Made by a program: the position numbers and the translations under genes
Shown: positions 17,313 to 25,855 of the stretch, piece after piece
Position numbering within the stretch: position 1 is the first letter of the stretch
Layout: every line of letters starts with the position of its first letter
NCBI RefSeq assembly: GCF_000224415.1
Contig: NZ_AFXQ01000003.1
Span: 184,768 to 248,767, forward strand
Source: Citricoccus sp. CH26A
Lineage (GTDB): Bacteria > Actinomycetota > Actinomycetes > Actinomycetales > Micrococcaceae
Direction: 5' to 3'
Length of the DNA: 64,000 bases
Notes under the pieces: model-generated
Seen by the model: only the letters and a program-made list of their open reading frames with translations
Database searches by the model: none
What the model was told of the DNA's origin: nothing

Positions 17313-19837
17313 CGTTCACCCCGCACGGGGATGCGCGGTCCCGACAGGACCACGGAGTCCGCCCCGGCCGGCTCTGCCGACCTGGCCGGGGCATTGACGA
17401 ACGTCCGGAACCGGCGTAACCGTTCGGGGTCCTCGAGGGTCGCGGCCCACTCGTCCCGGTAGGTCTGCAGGTGGTCGGCGACCACCCGTTCCAGGTCCGC
17501 GGCGATCCCGAGGGAGTCCTGCACCACCACGTCCTGCACGTGGTCGATCCCGCCGGGCAGCTCCTCCATCCACCGGGCCGTGCGCTGCAGGCGCTCGGCG
17601 GTGCGGATGTAGTAGACGACGTACCGGTCGATGTACCGCAGCAGCGTCTCATCGTCGAGGTCCTTGGCGAGCAGTACCGCGTGGGCCGGGGTGGCTCCTC
17701 CGTTGCCGCCCACGTAGAGGTTCCAGCCCTCGGAGGTGGCGATCACGCCGACGTCCTTGCCGCGGGCCTCGGCGCACTCCCGGGCGCACCCGGAGACGCC
17801 GAACTTCATCTTGTGGGGGCTGCGCAGCCCGCGGTAGCGCTCCTCGAGCCGGACGGCCATGGCCACGGAGTCCTGCACCCCGTAGCGGCACCACGTGGAG
17901 CCCGCGCAGGACTTCACGTTGCGCAGGGCCTTGCCGTAGGCCTGGCCGGACTCGAATCCGGCGTCCACGAGACGCCGCCAGATCGGGGGCAGCTGCTCCA
18001 GGGTCGCCCCGAACAGGTCGATCCGCTGAGCACCGGTGATCTTGGTGTACAGCCCGTAGTCCCGGGCCACCTCCGCGATCACCGCGAGCTTCTCCGGGGT
18101 GATCTCGCCGGCCGGGATGCGGGGGACCACCGAGTAGGTGCCGTCCTTCTGCAGGTTCGCCAGCGCACGGTCGTTGGTGTCCTGCAGTCCGCCGCGGTCC
18201 CCGTCGAGGATGTACTCGCCGTGCAGGGTGGCCAGCACGGAGGCCGCCACGGGCTTGCAGATGTCGCAACCGAGGTTCACGGCCGAGTCCGCGGGCGTGC
18301 CGAAGCGGGTGACGATCTCGCCGAAGGTGGTCAGCCGGGTGGACCGCACGGCCTCGAACAGTCCGGACCGGGACAGGGCGAAGTGCTCGCACAGCGCGGT
18401 GGAGACCTCCACCCCCAGCTCGACCAGTTGCCGCTCCATGACCTTCTGGGCCGCCGGCAGGCAGGAGCCGCACTGGGTCCCCACCCCGGTGCAGGCCTTG
18501 AGCCCGGCGAGGTCCGGACAGCCACCGCACACGGCCCGGCGCAGGTCCCCGGCGCTGACGTCACGGCAGGAGCAGACCTGGGCCTCGTCCGGCAGCGCCA
18601 GGTCCGGCGGGGCGCCGTTGCCGGCCGCGGAGAGGAACGCCCCGGCCTCCCCGGGCAGCTCACGTCCGAGCATGGGGCGCAGCGCCGCGTAGGGGCCCGC
18701 ATCGCCCACGAAGACCCCGCCGAGCAGGGTGCGCGCGTCCTCGGAGACGACGAGCTTCTGGTAGACCCCGCCGGTGGGATCGGCGTACACGACCTCCAGG
18801 GCGCCGCGGGCCGAGGCGAGGCCGTCCCCGAAGCTGGCCACGTCCAGCCCGGCGAGCTTGAGCTTGGCGGCGGTGTCGAAACCGGGGAAGGTCCCGGAAC
18901 CGCCGCACAGCCGGTCGGCGACCACCTCGGCCATCGTGTTGGCCGGAGCCACCAGGCCCATGCACTCGCCCCCGAAGCTGGCGGCCTCGCCGATCGCCCA
19001 GACATGCGGGGCCGACGTCGCACAGGTCTCGTCGATGACGAACCCGCCGCGGGGACCGATCTGCAGCACGCCGGCACCGAGCTCATCGCGGGCGGTGATG
19101 CCCGTGGCCGCGACCACCAGGTCCACCGGAAGGCCCTCGCCGGAGGGGAAGCGCAGCCAGCCACCCTCCAGTGCGCTGGGACGCTCGCCGAGCCGCAGGA
19201 CGTACCCCTGGTCGCGCAGCAGGCGGTTGAGGGTGCGGCCGCCGAACTCGTCCAGCTGCGCGTTCATGACCCAGGGGCGGGAATGGACCACGGTGACGTC
19301 CGCGCCCAGGGCCCTCAGCCCGCCGGCGGCCTCCAGGCCCAGCAGGCCGCCGCCGATCACGGCGGTCTGCGGCGGGCGCCCCAGCCGGGTGGCGAGCTCC
19401 GCCACCCGGCCGCGCAACCGGTCGACGTCGTCGATGGTCCGGTAGACCTCCAGGTCCCCGGCCCCGGGGATCGCCGGGCGTGCGGCGTCGCTGCCGGTGG
19501 CCAGGACCAGGTCGTCCCAGCCCAGGGTGCTCCCGTCCGCCGTCGTCAGCGACCGCGCAGCGGGATCGATGGCGGTGACCCGGCATCCGGTGCGCAGGCT
19601 CACCCTCGGGTCGTCCCAGGGGCCGGAGCCGGAGCCCAGGGGCAGGTCGTCGGTGGCATCCAGGAAGCGCCGGGAGAGGGCCACGCGGTCATAGGGGGCC
19701 CGCGGCTCCTCGGTGAACAGGGACACCCGCAGGTCATCACCGCGGGCCAGCAGGGCCTCCACCAGCCGGTGGGCGGCGGGGCCGCCACCGACCACCGCCA
19801 CGGTCCGGTTCGTCGGTCGGATCGGTCGCACAGTCAT
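17309..19837 (-). CDS. nirB: Assimilatory nitrite reductase [NAD(P)H], large subunit
   Basis: 842 residues. The N-terminal FAD/NAD(P)H module starts with VAVVGGGPAAHRLVEALL. A BFD-like [2Fe-2S] site follows (about 420-465: CSCRDVSAG, GTQCGSCLPA). The C-terminal siroheme/[4Fe-4S] reductase domain has KSCAGSTWCRYG (C-x5-C, about 640) and GCARECAEARGKD (C-x3-C, about 685). It reduces nitrite to ammonia with six electrons. ATG 19837 has GAGGGGA 7 nt upstream. It heads the nirB-cobA-hemD operon and is divergent from nirD, its small-subunit gene. Confidence 0.95.
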   Translation of the reverse strand: MTVRPIRPTNRTVAVVGGGPAAHRLVEALLARGDDLRVSLFTEEPRAPYDRVALSRRFLDATDDLPLGSGSGPWDDPRVSLRTGCRVTAIDPAARSLTTADGSTLGWDDLVLATGSDAARPAIPGAGDLEVYRTIDDVDRLRGRVAELATRLGRPPQTAVIGGGLLGLEAAGGLRALGADVTVVHSRPWVMNAQLDEFGGRTLNRLLRDQGYVLRLGERPSALEGGWLRFPSGEGLPVDLVVAATGITARDELGAGVLQIGPRGGFVIDETCATSAPHVWAIGEAASFGGECMGLVAPANTMAEVVADRLCGGSGTFPGFDTAAKLKLAGLDVASFGDGLASARGALEVVYADPTGGVYQKLVVSEDARTLLGGVFVGDAGPYAALRPMLGRELPGEAGAFLSAAGNGAPPDLALPDEAQVCSCRDVSAGDLRRAVCGGCPDLAGLKACTGVGTQCGSCLPAAQKVMERQLVELGVEVSTALCEHFALSRSGLFEAVRSTRLTTFGEIVTRFGTPADSAVNLGCDICKPVAASVLATLHGEYILDGDRGGLQDTNDRALANLQKDGTYSVVPRIPAGEITPEKLAVIAEVARDYGLYTKITGAQRIDLFGATLEQLPPIWRRLVDAGFESGQAYGKALRNVKSCAGSTWCRYGVQDSVAMAVRLEERYRGLRSPHKMKFGVSGCARECAEARGKDVGVIATSEGWNLYVGGNGGATPAHAVLLAKDLDDETLLRYIDRYVVYYIRTAERLQRTARWMEELPGGIDHVQDVVVQDSLGIAADLERVVADHLQTYRDEWAATLEDPERLRRFRTFVNAPARSAEPAGADSVVLSGPRIPVRGER

Positions 19838-19867
19838 GGGTCCATCCCCTCGCATCGAAGGATCACC

Positions 19868-19910
19868 ACGCTATGAGGGGGCCGTTTCCCCACCGTGTCC
19901 CCGGTGTAAC
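19868..19910 (-). promoter_or_regulatory. GlnR-like box and -10 element of nirB
   Basis: On the minus strand the order is GTTAC (19910-19906), 6 bp, GACAC (19899-19895), 6 bp, GAAAC (19888-19884), then exactly 10 bp and TAGCGT (19873-19868). This follows the actinobacterial GlnR pattern gTnAC-n6-GaAAC-n6. The start codon is 30 bp beyond the -10 element. Confidence 0.7.
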
Positions 19911-19961
19911 GGCTGGGTGACGCCACCCTCACCAGGCGGCGGCCGCGGAGGAGAGGACACC

Positions 19962-20016
19962 GTTGCACGGGCGAAACATCACGGGTGACCCCCTGGAAAC
20001 ACGCGTTTCCTACGGT
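19962..20016 (+). promoter_or_regulatory. GlnR-like box and -10 element of nirD
   Basis: GTTGC (19962-19966), 6 bp, GAAAC (19973-19977), 7 bp, GTGAC (19985-19989), 6 bp, GAAAC (19996-20000), then exactly 10 bp and TACGGT (20011-20016). The second pair is a perfect gTnAC-n6-GaAAC match. TACGGT is 6 bp before ATG 20023, so the nirD message may be leaderless. Confidence 0.72.
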
Positions 20017-20022
20017 GGATCC

Positions 20023-20421
20023 ATGACCCTCACCGCGACCCACCCAGCGTCCGCCCCGCACGCCGTCACCGGCACCGCCACGGCATCCGAGCCGCCCGCC
20101 GCCTGGCACCCGGTGTGTCCCCTCGACCGGCTCGAGCCGCTGTGGGCCGAGGCCGCCCTCGTGGCGGGGGAGCAGCTCGCCGTCGTGCGGCTGCCCTCCG
20201 ACGAGGTCGTCGCCGTCTCGCACTGGGACCCGTACGCGAACGCCCCCGTCATGGCCCGTGGGATCGTCGGCTCCCGGCAGGGCCGGCCCACCCTGACCTC
20301 GCCCCTGCACAAGCAGGTGTACGACCTCGCCACGGGCCAGTGCCTCACCGACCCGGCCCTGCGGCTCGTCACCTTCCCGGTGCGGGTCCGTGACCGGATC
20401 GTCGAGGTGCGCGCCGCGTGA
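20023..20421 (+). CDS. nirD: Nitrite reductase [NAD(P)H], small subunit
   Basis: 132 residues with the NirD Rieske-like fold but no Rieske Cys/His ligand pairs, which is normal for NirD. The family stretch is SHWDPYANAPVMARGIVG, then TSPLHKQVYDLATGQCL. The first 25 residues are a Thr/Ala-rich extension. It would associate with NirB encoded on the opposite strand. The stop overlaps the chelatase start by GTGA. Confidence 0.92.
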   Translation: MTLTATHPASAPHAVTGTATASEPPAAWHPVCPLDRLEPLWAEAALVAGEQLAVVRLPSDEVVAVSHWDPYANAPVMARGIVGSRQGRPTLTSPLHKQVYDLATGQCLTDPALRLVTFPVRVRDRIVEVRAA

Positions 20422-21173
20422 GGGACCGGCCGGCCCTCATCGCCGTCTCCCACGGCACGGCCGACCCCACCGGGCAGGAACGGATCACCGCGCTGGCCCG
20501 GGCCGTGCGGACGCGGACCGCGGCGGAGGTCCTGCTGACCCACGTGGACGTGCAGTCACCGCCGGTCGGGGAGGTGGTGGCGGCCCTTCCGCCGGGCCGG
20601 GCCGCCGTCGTCGTACCGGTGCTGCTCTCCGCGGGGTACCACGTGAAGGTGGACCTGCGCGAGGCCGCCGGCGGGCTCCCGGTGGCCGGCGCGCTGGGCC
20701 CGGACGAGCGGCTGGTGGAGGTGCTGGCGCGGCGGGCGCTGGGCTCCGGGTTCGTGCGCGGTCACCACCGGGTGGTGCTGGCCGCGGCCGGATCCACCGA
20801 CGCCGGCGCGGTCGCCGACTGCCGTGCCGTCGCCGCGCGGGTGGCCGCCCGGCTGGGCACCGAGGTGACCGACGCCTACCTCTCGGCCGCGCGGCCGGGG
20901 GTCGCCACCGCCGTCGGGACCGCCTGCCGCCAGGACCCTGCCCGGCCGGTGCTGGTGCTGAGCTACCTGCTGGCGCCGGGATACTTCCAGTCCCGGCTGG
21001 TCGCCGAGGCCACCGCGGCCGGAGCGGTGGCCACCACGGCCCCGTTGCTCGGGGAGTCGGGACCGGTGCCGGTGGAGCTCGCGGACCTCGTGGTCAGCCG
21101 CTACCGCGCTACCGTGGAGGGGTGTTCAATCCCTGGGAGAACGGCTCGAGGGCCTACCGCATCACGCTGCTGA
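20418..21173 (+). CDS. cbiX: Sirohydrochlorin chelatase, CbiX/SirB family
   Basis: 251 residues with two repeated class II chelatase modules. The first has AVSHGTADPTGQ (metal-ligand His) and PVLLSAGYHVKVDL. The second has VVLAAAGSTDAGAV and LVLSYLLAPGYFQSRL, and lacks the SHG histidine. It likely inserts iron into sirohydrochlorin to finish siroheme for NirB. It starts at GTG 20418 inside the nirD stop. Its final 52 bp overlap the next small gene in another frame. Confidence 0.88.
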   Translation: MRDRPALIAVSHGTADPTGQERITALARAVRTRTAAEVLLTHVDVQSPPVGEVVAALPPGRAAVVVPVLLSAGYHVKVDLREAAGGLPVAGALGPDERLVEVLARRALGSGFVRGHHRVVLAAAGSTDAGAVADCRAVAARVAARLGTEVTDAYLSAARPGVATAVGTACRQDPARPVLVLSYLLAPGYFQSRLVAEATAAGAVATTAPLLGESGPVPVELADLVVSRYRATVEGCSIPGRTARGPTASRC

Positions 21174-21343
21174 CCGGCACCGGGCTCATCCTGTCCGGCA
21201 TCCTGCTCTCCGTCCTCGGGGGAGCCCTCACCCTCACGCCCCTGCAGTGGGGCGCGATCGGGTTGATCGGCGCCGGCCTCATCACGCACCTGGCCGCCCA
21301 GGTCCTGCGGATCCGGGACGCCCGCCGCCGCCACGGACGGTAG
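21122..21343 (+). CDS. Small hypothetical membrane protein, 73 residues
   Basis: GTG 21122 lies directly behind GGAGGG. The product MFNPWENGSRAYRI... has two hydrophobic segments (about 16-35 and 42-60) and a basic C-terminal tail (RIRDARRRHGR). It overlaps the end of cbiX by 52 bp and precedes the MaoC pair by 40 bp. No family is recognised. Confidence 0.65.
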   Translation: MFNPWENGSRAYRITLLTGTGLILSGILLSVLGGALTLTPLQWGAIGLIGAGLITHLAAQVLRIRDARRRHGR

Positions 21344-21383
21344 TCTGGTCACGGCCAGCGAACCGTGACCAGGAAGGAGCACC

Positions 21384-21830
21384 GTGGGCGTCAACCCGGA
21401 CCTGCAGGGGCGGAGCTATCCGCCGACCCAGCCCTACGCCGTGGGGCGGGAGAAGATCCGCGAGTTCGCCGCGGCCGTGAAGGCCGGTCACCCGGCCCAC
21501 TCCGACCTCGAGGCGGCCCGCGCGCTCGGCCACGCGGACCTGGTGGCCCCGCCCACCTTCGCGGTCGTCCTGGCCCAGCGCGCCGAGCAGGCCGTCGTCC
21601 AGGACCCGGACTCCGGCATCGACTTCTCCCGGGTGGTCCACGCGGACGAGCGCTTCACCCACCAGCGGCCGATCGTGGCCGGGGACGAGCTGGTCGCCAC
21701 CGCCACCGTGGAGACGGTCAAGTCCCTGGGCGGGCACTCGATGGTCACCACGCGCGCGGACATCGCCACCACGGCCGGGGAGCCGGTCAGCACCGTGCGG
21801 TCCACGCTGCTGGTCCGCGGAGAGGAATGA
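21384..21830 (+). CDS. MaoC-like dehydratase, N-terminal-type subunit (FAS1_DH region)
   Basis: 148 residues with a hotdog fold of the type found in mycobacterial HadA/HadC, the structural partner of a (3R)-hydroxyacyl dehydratase. Typical parts are GREKIREFAAAV, DLVAPPTFAVVL, and the C-terminal hotdog strand ELVATATVETVKSLGGHSMV. It lacks the catalytic D-x4-H motif itself. GTG 21384 has AGGAAGGAG upstream. Its stop overlaps the partner's ATG. Confidence 0.85.
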   Translation: MGVNPDLQGRSYPPTQPYAVGREKIREFAAAVKAGHPAHSDLEAARALGHADLVAPPTFAVVLAQRAEQAVVQDPDSGIDFSRVVHADERFTHQRPIVAGDELVATATVETVKSLGGHSMVTTRADIATTAGEPVSTVRSTLLVRGEE

Positions 21831-22249
21831 GCATGCAGAAGGGCGACTCGATCGGCTCGACCACCATCCGCCTCGACCGCGCGGACCTGGTCCGCTACGC
21901 CGGTGCCTCCGGGGACTTCAACCCGATCCACTGGTCCGAGTCGACCGCCCGCTCCGTGGAGTTGCCCGGCGTGATCGCCCACGGCATGCTGACCATGGGG
22001 GCGGCGGTGCAGCTCGTCACCGACTGGTGCGGGGACCCCGGCCGGATCCTCGACTACCAGACGCGCTTCACCCAGATGGTCCCCGTCCCCGAGGACGGCG
22101 GGGCCACCCTGGAGGTCACCGGCAAGGTCGGGGCCGTGGACGCGGAGGCCGGCACGGCCCGGATCGACCTGACCGTCACCGACCCCGGCAACGACGGCGC
22201 GCGGGTGCTGACCAAGGCGCAGGCCGTGGTCCGGTGGGACCGGCAGTGA
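21827..22249 (+). CDS. MaoC family dehydratase, catalytic subunit (HadB-like)
   Basis: 140 residues. The R-hydratase signature is ASGDFNPIHWSESTARSVEL with catalytic Asp and His (D-F-N-P-I-H), followed by GVIAHGMLTMG. Together with the previous gene it would dehydrate 3-hydroxyacyl thioesters; the carrier (CoA or ACP) is unknown. ATG 21827 overlaps the previous stop (ATGA), and its own stop overlaps the murB GTG. This gene order beside murB suggests conserved co-expression with wall synthesis. Confidence 0.88.
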   Translation: MSMQKGDSIGSTTIRLDRADLVRYAGASGDFNPIHWSESTARSVELPGVIAHGMLTMGAAVQLVTDWCGDPGRILDYQTRFTQMVPVPEDGGATLEVTGKVGAVDAEAGTARIDLTVTDPGNDGARVLTKAQAVVRWDRQ

Positions 22250-23304
22250 GGCTGGCGGACCACACCACCAGCCGCGTGGGCGGACCCGCCGACCACTGGG
22301 TCACCGCCACCTCCGAGGCCGCCGCCATCTCGGCGATCCGCCTGGCCGACGAGTCCGGGACCCCGCTGCTCGTGCTCGGCGGCGGGTCCAACACCCTGAT
22401 GGCCGACGCCGGCTTCCCCGGCACCGTGGTCCAGCTCGCGTTCGCCGGCATCGAGCAGCGCTCGGCCGACACCGTGCGGATGGCCGCCGGACAGGACTGG
22501 GACAGGGCGGTGGCCTGGACCGTGGAGCACGGCCTGTCCGGGCTCGAGGCGCTCTCCGGCATCCCCGGGTCCGCCGGGGCCACGCCCGTGCAGAACGTGG
22601 GCGCCTACGGGGCGGACGTCTCCCAGGCCCTGGTCTCGATCCGCGCCTGGGACCGGCAGGCCGGCCGGGTCGTCGAACTCACCAACGCCGACCTCGGCTT
22701 CGGCTACCGGGACTCGGTGATCAAGAGGTCCCTGCTGGAGGATCCGGAGGCGACCACACCGCGCTGGATCGTGCTCTCCGTGGACTTCAGGCTCCGGAGC
22801 ACGGGAACCGCCGCCCCGGTCCGCTACGCCCAGCTGGCCCGGGCCCTGGGTGTGCAGGAGGGCGAGACGGCGCCCCTGACCCTCGTGCGCAACGAGGTGC
22901 TGTCCCTGCGTGCCGGCAAGGGCATGGTCCTGGACCCGGCCGACCACGACACCTGGTCCACCGGGTCGTTCTTCACCAACCCCGTGGTCCCGGACGCCGT
23001 CCGGGCCCGGCTGCCGGAGAGCGCCCCGGCGTTCGGCGCGGGGCAGGGCCAGGTCAAGCTCTCGGCCGCCTGGCTGATCGAGCACGCCGGCTTCGGCAAG
23101 GGCTACGGACTGGGCGAGGCGGAGCGGCACCTGGCGCAGGGCCGCGCGTCGTTGTCCACCAAGCACACGCTGGCCGTGACGAACCGGGGAGAGGCCTCCA
23201 CCGAGGACCTGCTGGCGGTCGCGCGTACGGTGCGGGACGGTGTCGAACGGTCCTGGGGCGTGCGGCTGCACCCCGAGCCGGTGCTGGTGGGGTGCGCGCT
23301 GTGA
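22246..23304 (+). CDS. murB: UDP-N-acetylenolpyruvoylglucosamine reductase
   Basis: 352 residues. This FAD enzyme reduces UDP-GlcNAc-enolpyruvate to UDP-MurNAc in the second step of peptidoglycan precursor synthesis. Motifs are TSRVGGPADHW, LGGGSNTLMAD, GIPGSAGATPVQNVGAYG, GFGYRDS, and GSFFTNPVV with the catalytic serine. SAAWLIEHAGFGKG is near the C-terminus. GTG 22246 overlaps the previous stop (GTGA). A longer upstream frame exists but runs inside the MaoC gene. Confidence 0.96.
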   Translation: MRLADHTTSRVGGPADHWVTATSEAAAISAIRLADESGTPLLVLGGGSNTLMADAGFPGTVVQLAFAGIEQRSADTVRMAAGQDWDRAVAWTVEHGLSGLEALSGIPGSAGATPVQNVGAYGADVSQALVSIRAWDRQAGRVVELTNADLGFGYRDSVIKRSLLEDPEATTPRWIVLSVDFRLRSTGTAAPVRYAQLARALGVQEGETAPLTLVRNEVLSLRAGKGMVLDPADHDTWSTGSFFTNPVVPDAVRARLPESAPAFGAGQGQVKLSAAWLIEHAGFGKGYGLGEAERHLAQGRASLSTKHTLAVTNRGEASTEDLLAVARTVRDGVERSWGVRLHPEPVLVGCAL

Positions 23305-24341
23305 TCCCGGACAGTCACCGTCCCTACGCGGCGGCCGCGGAGCGGTACTCCGCCACCGAGTACCGCCGTGTGGGCACCAGCGGCCTGCACCTGCCCCCGA
23401 TCAGCCTTGGACTGTGGTGGAACTTCGGGGACAACCGGCCCTTCGACGTCCAGCGGCAGATCCTGCGCCACGCCTTCGACCACGGCATCACGCACTTCGA
23501 CCTGGCGAACAACTACGGTCCCCCATACGGCGCCGCGGAGGAGAACTTCGGGCGGATGATGCGCCGCGACCTCGCCCCGTACCGGCACGAGATCATCGTC
23601 TCGTCCAAGGCCGGCTGGGACATGTGGCCCGGGCCGTACGGGAACCTGGGCTCGCGCAAGTACCTCATCGCCTCGGCGGAGGAGTCGCTGGAGCGCATGG
23701 GCCTGGAGTACGTGGACATCTTCTACTCGCACCGCGCGGACCCGCACACCCCGGTGGAGGAGACCGTCGGCGCCCTGGACACCCTCGTGCGGCAGGGCAA
23801 GGCCCTCTACGTGGGCATCTCCTCGTACTCGGCGGAGCGCACCCGCCAGGCCGCGGCCGTCGCCCGGCAGCTCGGCACCCCGCTGGTCATCCACCAGCCC
23901 GCCTACTCGCTGCTGAACCGCTGGGTGGAGGACGCGCTGCTGGACACCCTGGCCCAGGAGGGGATGGGCTCGATCGCCTTCACCCCGCTCGCCCAGGGAC
24001 TGCTGACGGACAAGTACCTGGACGACGCCGGTGCCGTGCCCAGCGGCGGCCGCGGTTCCCTGGCCGGGCACGTCACCGAGGAGAACCTGGCCACGGTGCG
24101 CGCCCTGGCCGGTCTGGCCGCCGAGCGGGGCCAGACCCTGGCCCAGCTGGCCATCGCCTGGCTGCTCCGCGAGGGCGGGGTGAGCTCGGTGCTGCTCGGG
24201 GCCTCCTCCACGGCCCAGCTGGACGAGAACCTCGGCGCGCTGGCGAACACCGTCTTCACGGACGCCGAACTGGACCGCATCGACCGGGTGGCCGGACGGG
24301 AGTCCACCGTCAATCTCTGGGACGTGTCCTCCTCGATCTAG
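23301..24341 (+). CDS. Aldo/keto reductase, YghZ-like (L-glyceraldehyde-3-phosphate reductase family)
   Basis: 346 residues, the length of E. coli YghZ. YRRVGTSGLHLPPISLGLW, FDLANNYGPPYGAAEENFG (Tyr of the tetrad), SSKAGWDMWPGPYG (Lys) and FYSHRADPHTPVEET (His) are present. The KvAB-type nucleotide-binding part includes LLGASSTAQLDENLGAL. It probably detoxifies aldehydes with NADPH. GTG 23301 overlaps the murB stop and has GGTGGGG upstream; GTG 23292 is an alternative. Confidence 0.9.
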   Translation: MIPDSHRPYAAAAERYSATEYRRVGTSGLHLPPISLGLWWNFGDNRPFDVQRQILRHAFDHGITHFDLANNYGPPYGAAEENFGRMMRRDLAPYRHEIIVSSKAGWDMWPGPYGNLGSRKYLIASAEESLERMGLEYVDIFYSHRADPHTPVEETVGALDTLVRQGKALYVGISSYSAERTRQAAAVARQLGTPLVIHQPAYSLLNRWVEDALLDTLAQEGMGSIAFTPLAQGLLTDKYLDDAGAVPSGGRGSLAGHVTEENLATVRALAGLAAERGQTLAQLAIAWLLREGGVSSVLLGASSTAQLDENLGALANTVFTDAELDRIDRVAGRESTVNLWDVSSSI

Positions 24342-24379
24342 TCCGGGCCCCGCTCAGGCCCGCTGCGGCCCGGGACGAC

Positions 24380-24417
24380 GACGGCGGCGGGCACCCGTGG
24401 GGGTGCCCGCCGCCGTC
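24380..24417. terminator. Bidirectional terminator between the aldo/keto reductase and asd genes
   Basis: A perfect 17-bp stem (24380-24396 with 24401-24417, loop GTGG) lies between two convergent genes, so it can serve both strands. Confidence 0.88.
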
Positions 24418-24442
24418 GGTCGGTGGGGGAGGGGGCCGTCCC

Positions 24443-25624
24443 CTAGAGGTTCCCGGTGGCGATCATCAGCATGCGGCGCACCGGCTCGGCGGCGCCCCAC
24501 AGCAGCTGGTCGCCCACGGTGAACGCGGAGAGGTACTCCGGGCCCATGTCCAGCTTGCGCAACCGGCCCACGGGGATGTCCATGGACCCGGAGGCGGCGA
24601 TCGGGGTCAGCTGTTCCACGGAGGCGTCCTTGGTGTTCGGCACCACGGAGACCCACTCGTTGTCACCGGCGATGATCTGCTCGATCTCCTCGAGCGGCAC
24701 GTCCTGGGTCAGCTTCAGGGTGAGGGCCTGGGAGTGGGAGCGCAGGGTGCCGATGCGCACGCAGAGGGAGTCGAAGGGGATCCGGGTCTGGGTCCCCAGG
24801 ATCTTGTTGGTCTCGGCCCCGGCCTTCCACTCCTCCTTGGACATGCCGTTGCCCAGGTCCTTGTCGATCCACGGGATGAGGGACCCGGCCAGCGGGACGC
24901 CGAACTGGGAGGCTTCCAGGGTGCCGTCGCGCTGGGCGGCCAGGATCTTGCGGTCGATCTCCAGGATCGCCGAGGCCGGGTCGGCCAGTTCCTCGGAGAC
25001 CACCGAGTTCAGGGTGCCGAACTGGGTCAGCAGCTCGCGCATGTGGCGGGCGCCGCCTCCGGAGGCCGCCTGGTAGGTCATGGCGGTGCCCCACTCGACG
25101 AGGCCGGCCTTGAAGAGCCCGCCCAGGCCCATGAGCATGCAGGAGACGGTGCAGTTGCCGCCCACGAACTCCTTGATGCCGCTGGACAGGCCGGCGTCGA
25201 TCACGCCGCGGTTGACCGGGTCCAGCACGATGATGGAGGAGTCCTGCATGCGCAGGGTGGAGGCGGCGTCGATCCAGATCCCGTCCCAGCCGGCGGCCCG
25301 CAGCCTCGGGTAGACCTCGGAGGTGTAGTCCCCGCCCTGGGTGGTCAGGATGACGGGCAGCGTGGCGAGCAGGTCGATGTCATAGGCGTCCTGCAGGACG
25401 CCGGCGTCACCGTCCATGCCCTGGTACACCGGCGCGGGGCGCCCGGCCGAGGACGTGGAGAAGAACACGGGGTTGACACGGCCGAAGTCACCCTCCTCCT
25501 CCATGCGCTGCATGAGGACGGAACCGACCATGCCGCGCCAGCCGATCAGCCCCACGGTGGGGGTGCCGGCGGTGTCGGAGGTCAGGACAGAGGGGGCCGT
25601 TTCGGTCGACTCGGGGGATACCAT
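24443..25624 (-). CDS. asd: Aspartate-semialdehyde dehydrogenase, E. coli-like type
   Basis: 393 residues. It reduces aspartyl phosphate to aspartate semialdehyde for Lys, Met, Thr and diaminopimelate synthesis. The catalytic cysteine is Cys158 in [29 protein letters not shown] is the NADP site. This is the sequence type familiar from E. coli, not the 'GATGAVG' type of about 340-350 residues common in actinobacteria. An N-terminal extension of about 20 residues is Thr/Ser-rich. TAGACT (minus strand, 25636-25631) is 6 bp before the ATG, so it is probably leaderless. Confidence 0.94.
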   Translation of the reverse strand: MVSPESTETAPSVLTSDTAGTPTVGLIGWRGMVGSVLMQRMEEEGDFGRVNPVFFSTSSAGRPAPVYQGMDGDAGVLQDAYDIDLLATLPVILTTQGGDYTSEVYPRLRAAGWDGIWIDAASTLRMQDSSIIVLDPVNRGVIDAGLSSGIKEFVGGNCTVSCMLMGLGGLFKAGLVEWGTAMTYQAASGGGARHMRELLTQFGTLNSVVSEELADPASAILEIDRKILAAQRDGTLEASQFGVPLAGSLIPWIDKDLGNGMSKEEWKAGAETNKILGTQTRIPFDSLCVRIGTLRSHSQALTLKLTQDVPLEEIEQIIAGDNEWVSVVPNTKDASVEQLTPIAASGSMDIPVGRLRKLDMGPEYLSAFTVGDQLLWGAAEPVRRMLMIATGNL

Positions 25625-25633
25625 GCCCGCAGT

Positions 25634-25855
25634 CTACTGGCCGGACCCGTCCTTCAGCAGTGAGCTACGTTTCCTCGTCGCCCAGATCCCGCCGACGACG
25701 AACACCTGGGTGAGCACCACCAGGAAGACGACGCCGGGGATCACGTCGCCGGAGAGGATCATGATCAGTCCCATCACCGCGGTGACGAGGCCGAGCACGG
25801 GGCAGGCGACGAAGGCGATGAACGTCAGGGCGGTCTTGTTCAGCAGCAGGCTCAT
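25634..25855 (-). CDS. Small hypothetical membrane protein, 73 residues
   Basis: Starts at ATG 25855 overlapping the folA stop (ATGA). It has two hydrophobic segments (about 8-34 and 38-60) and a charged tail, RKRSSLLKDGSGQ. No family is recognised. It is the last gene of the gntR-thyA-folA unit and ends 10 bp before asd. Confidence 0.7.
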   Translation of the reverse strand: MSLLLNKTALTFIAFVACPVLGLVTAVMGLIMILSGDVIPGVVFLVVLTQVFVVGGIWATRKRSSLLKDGSGQ

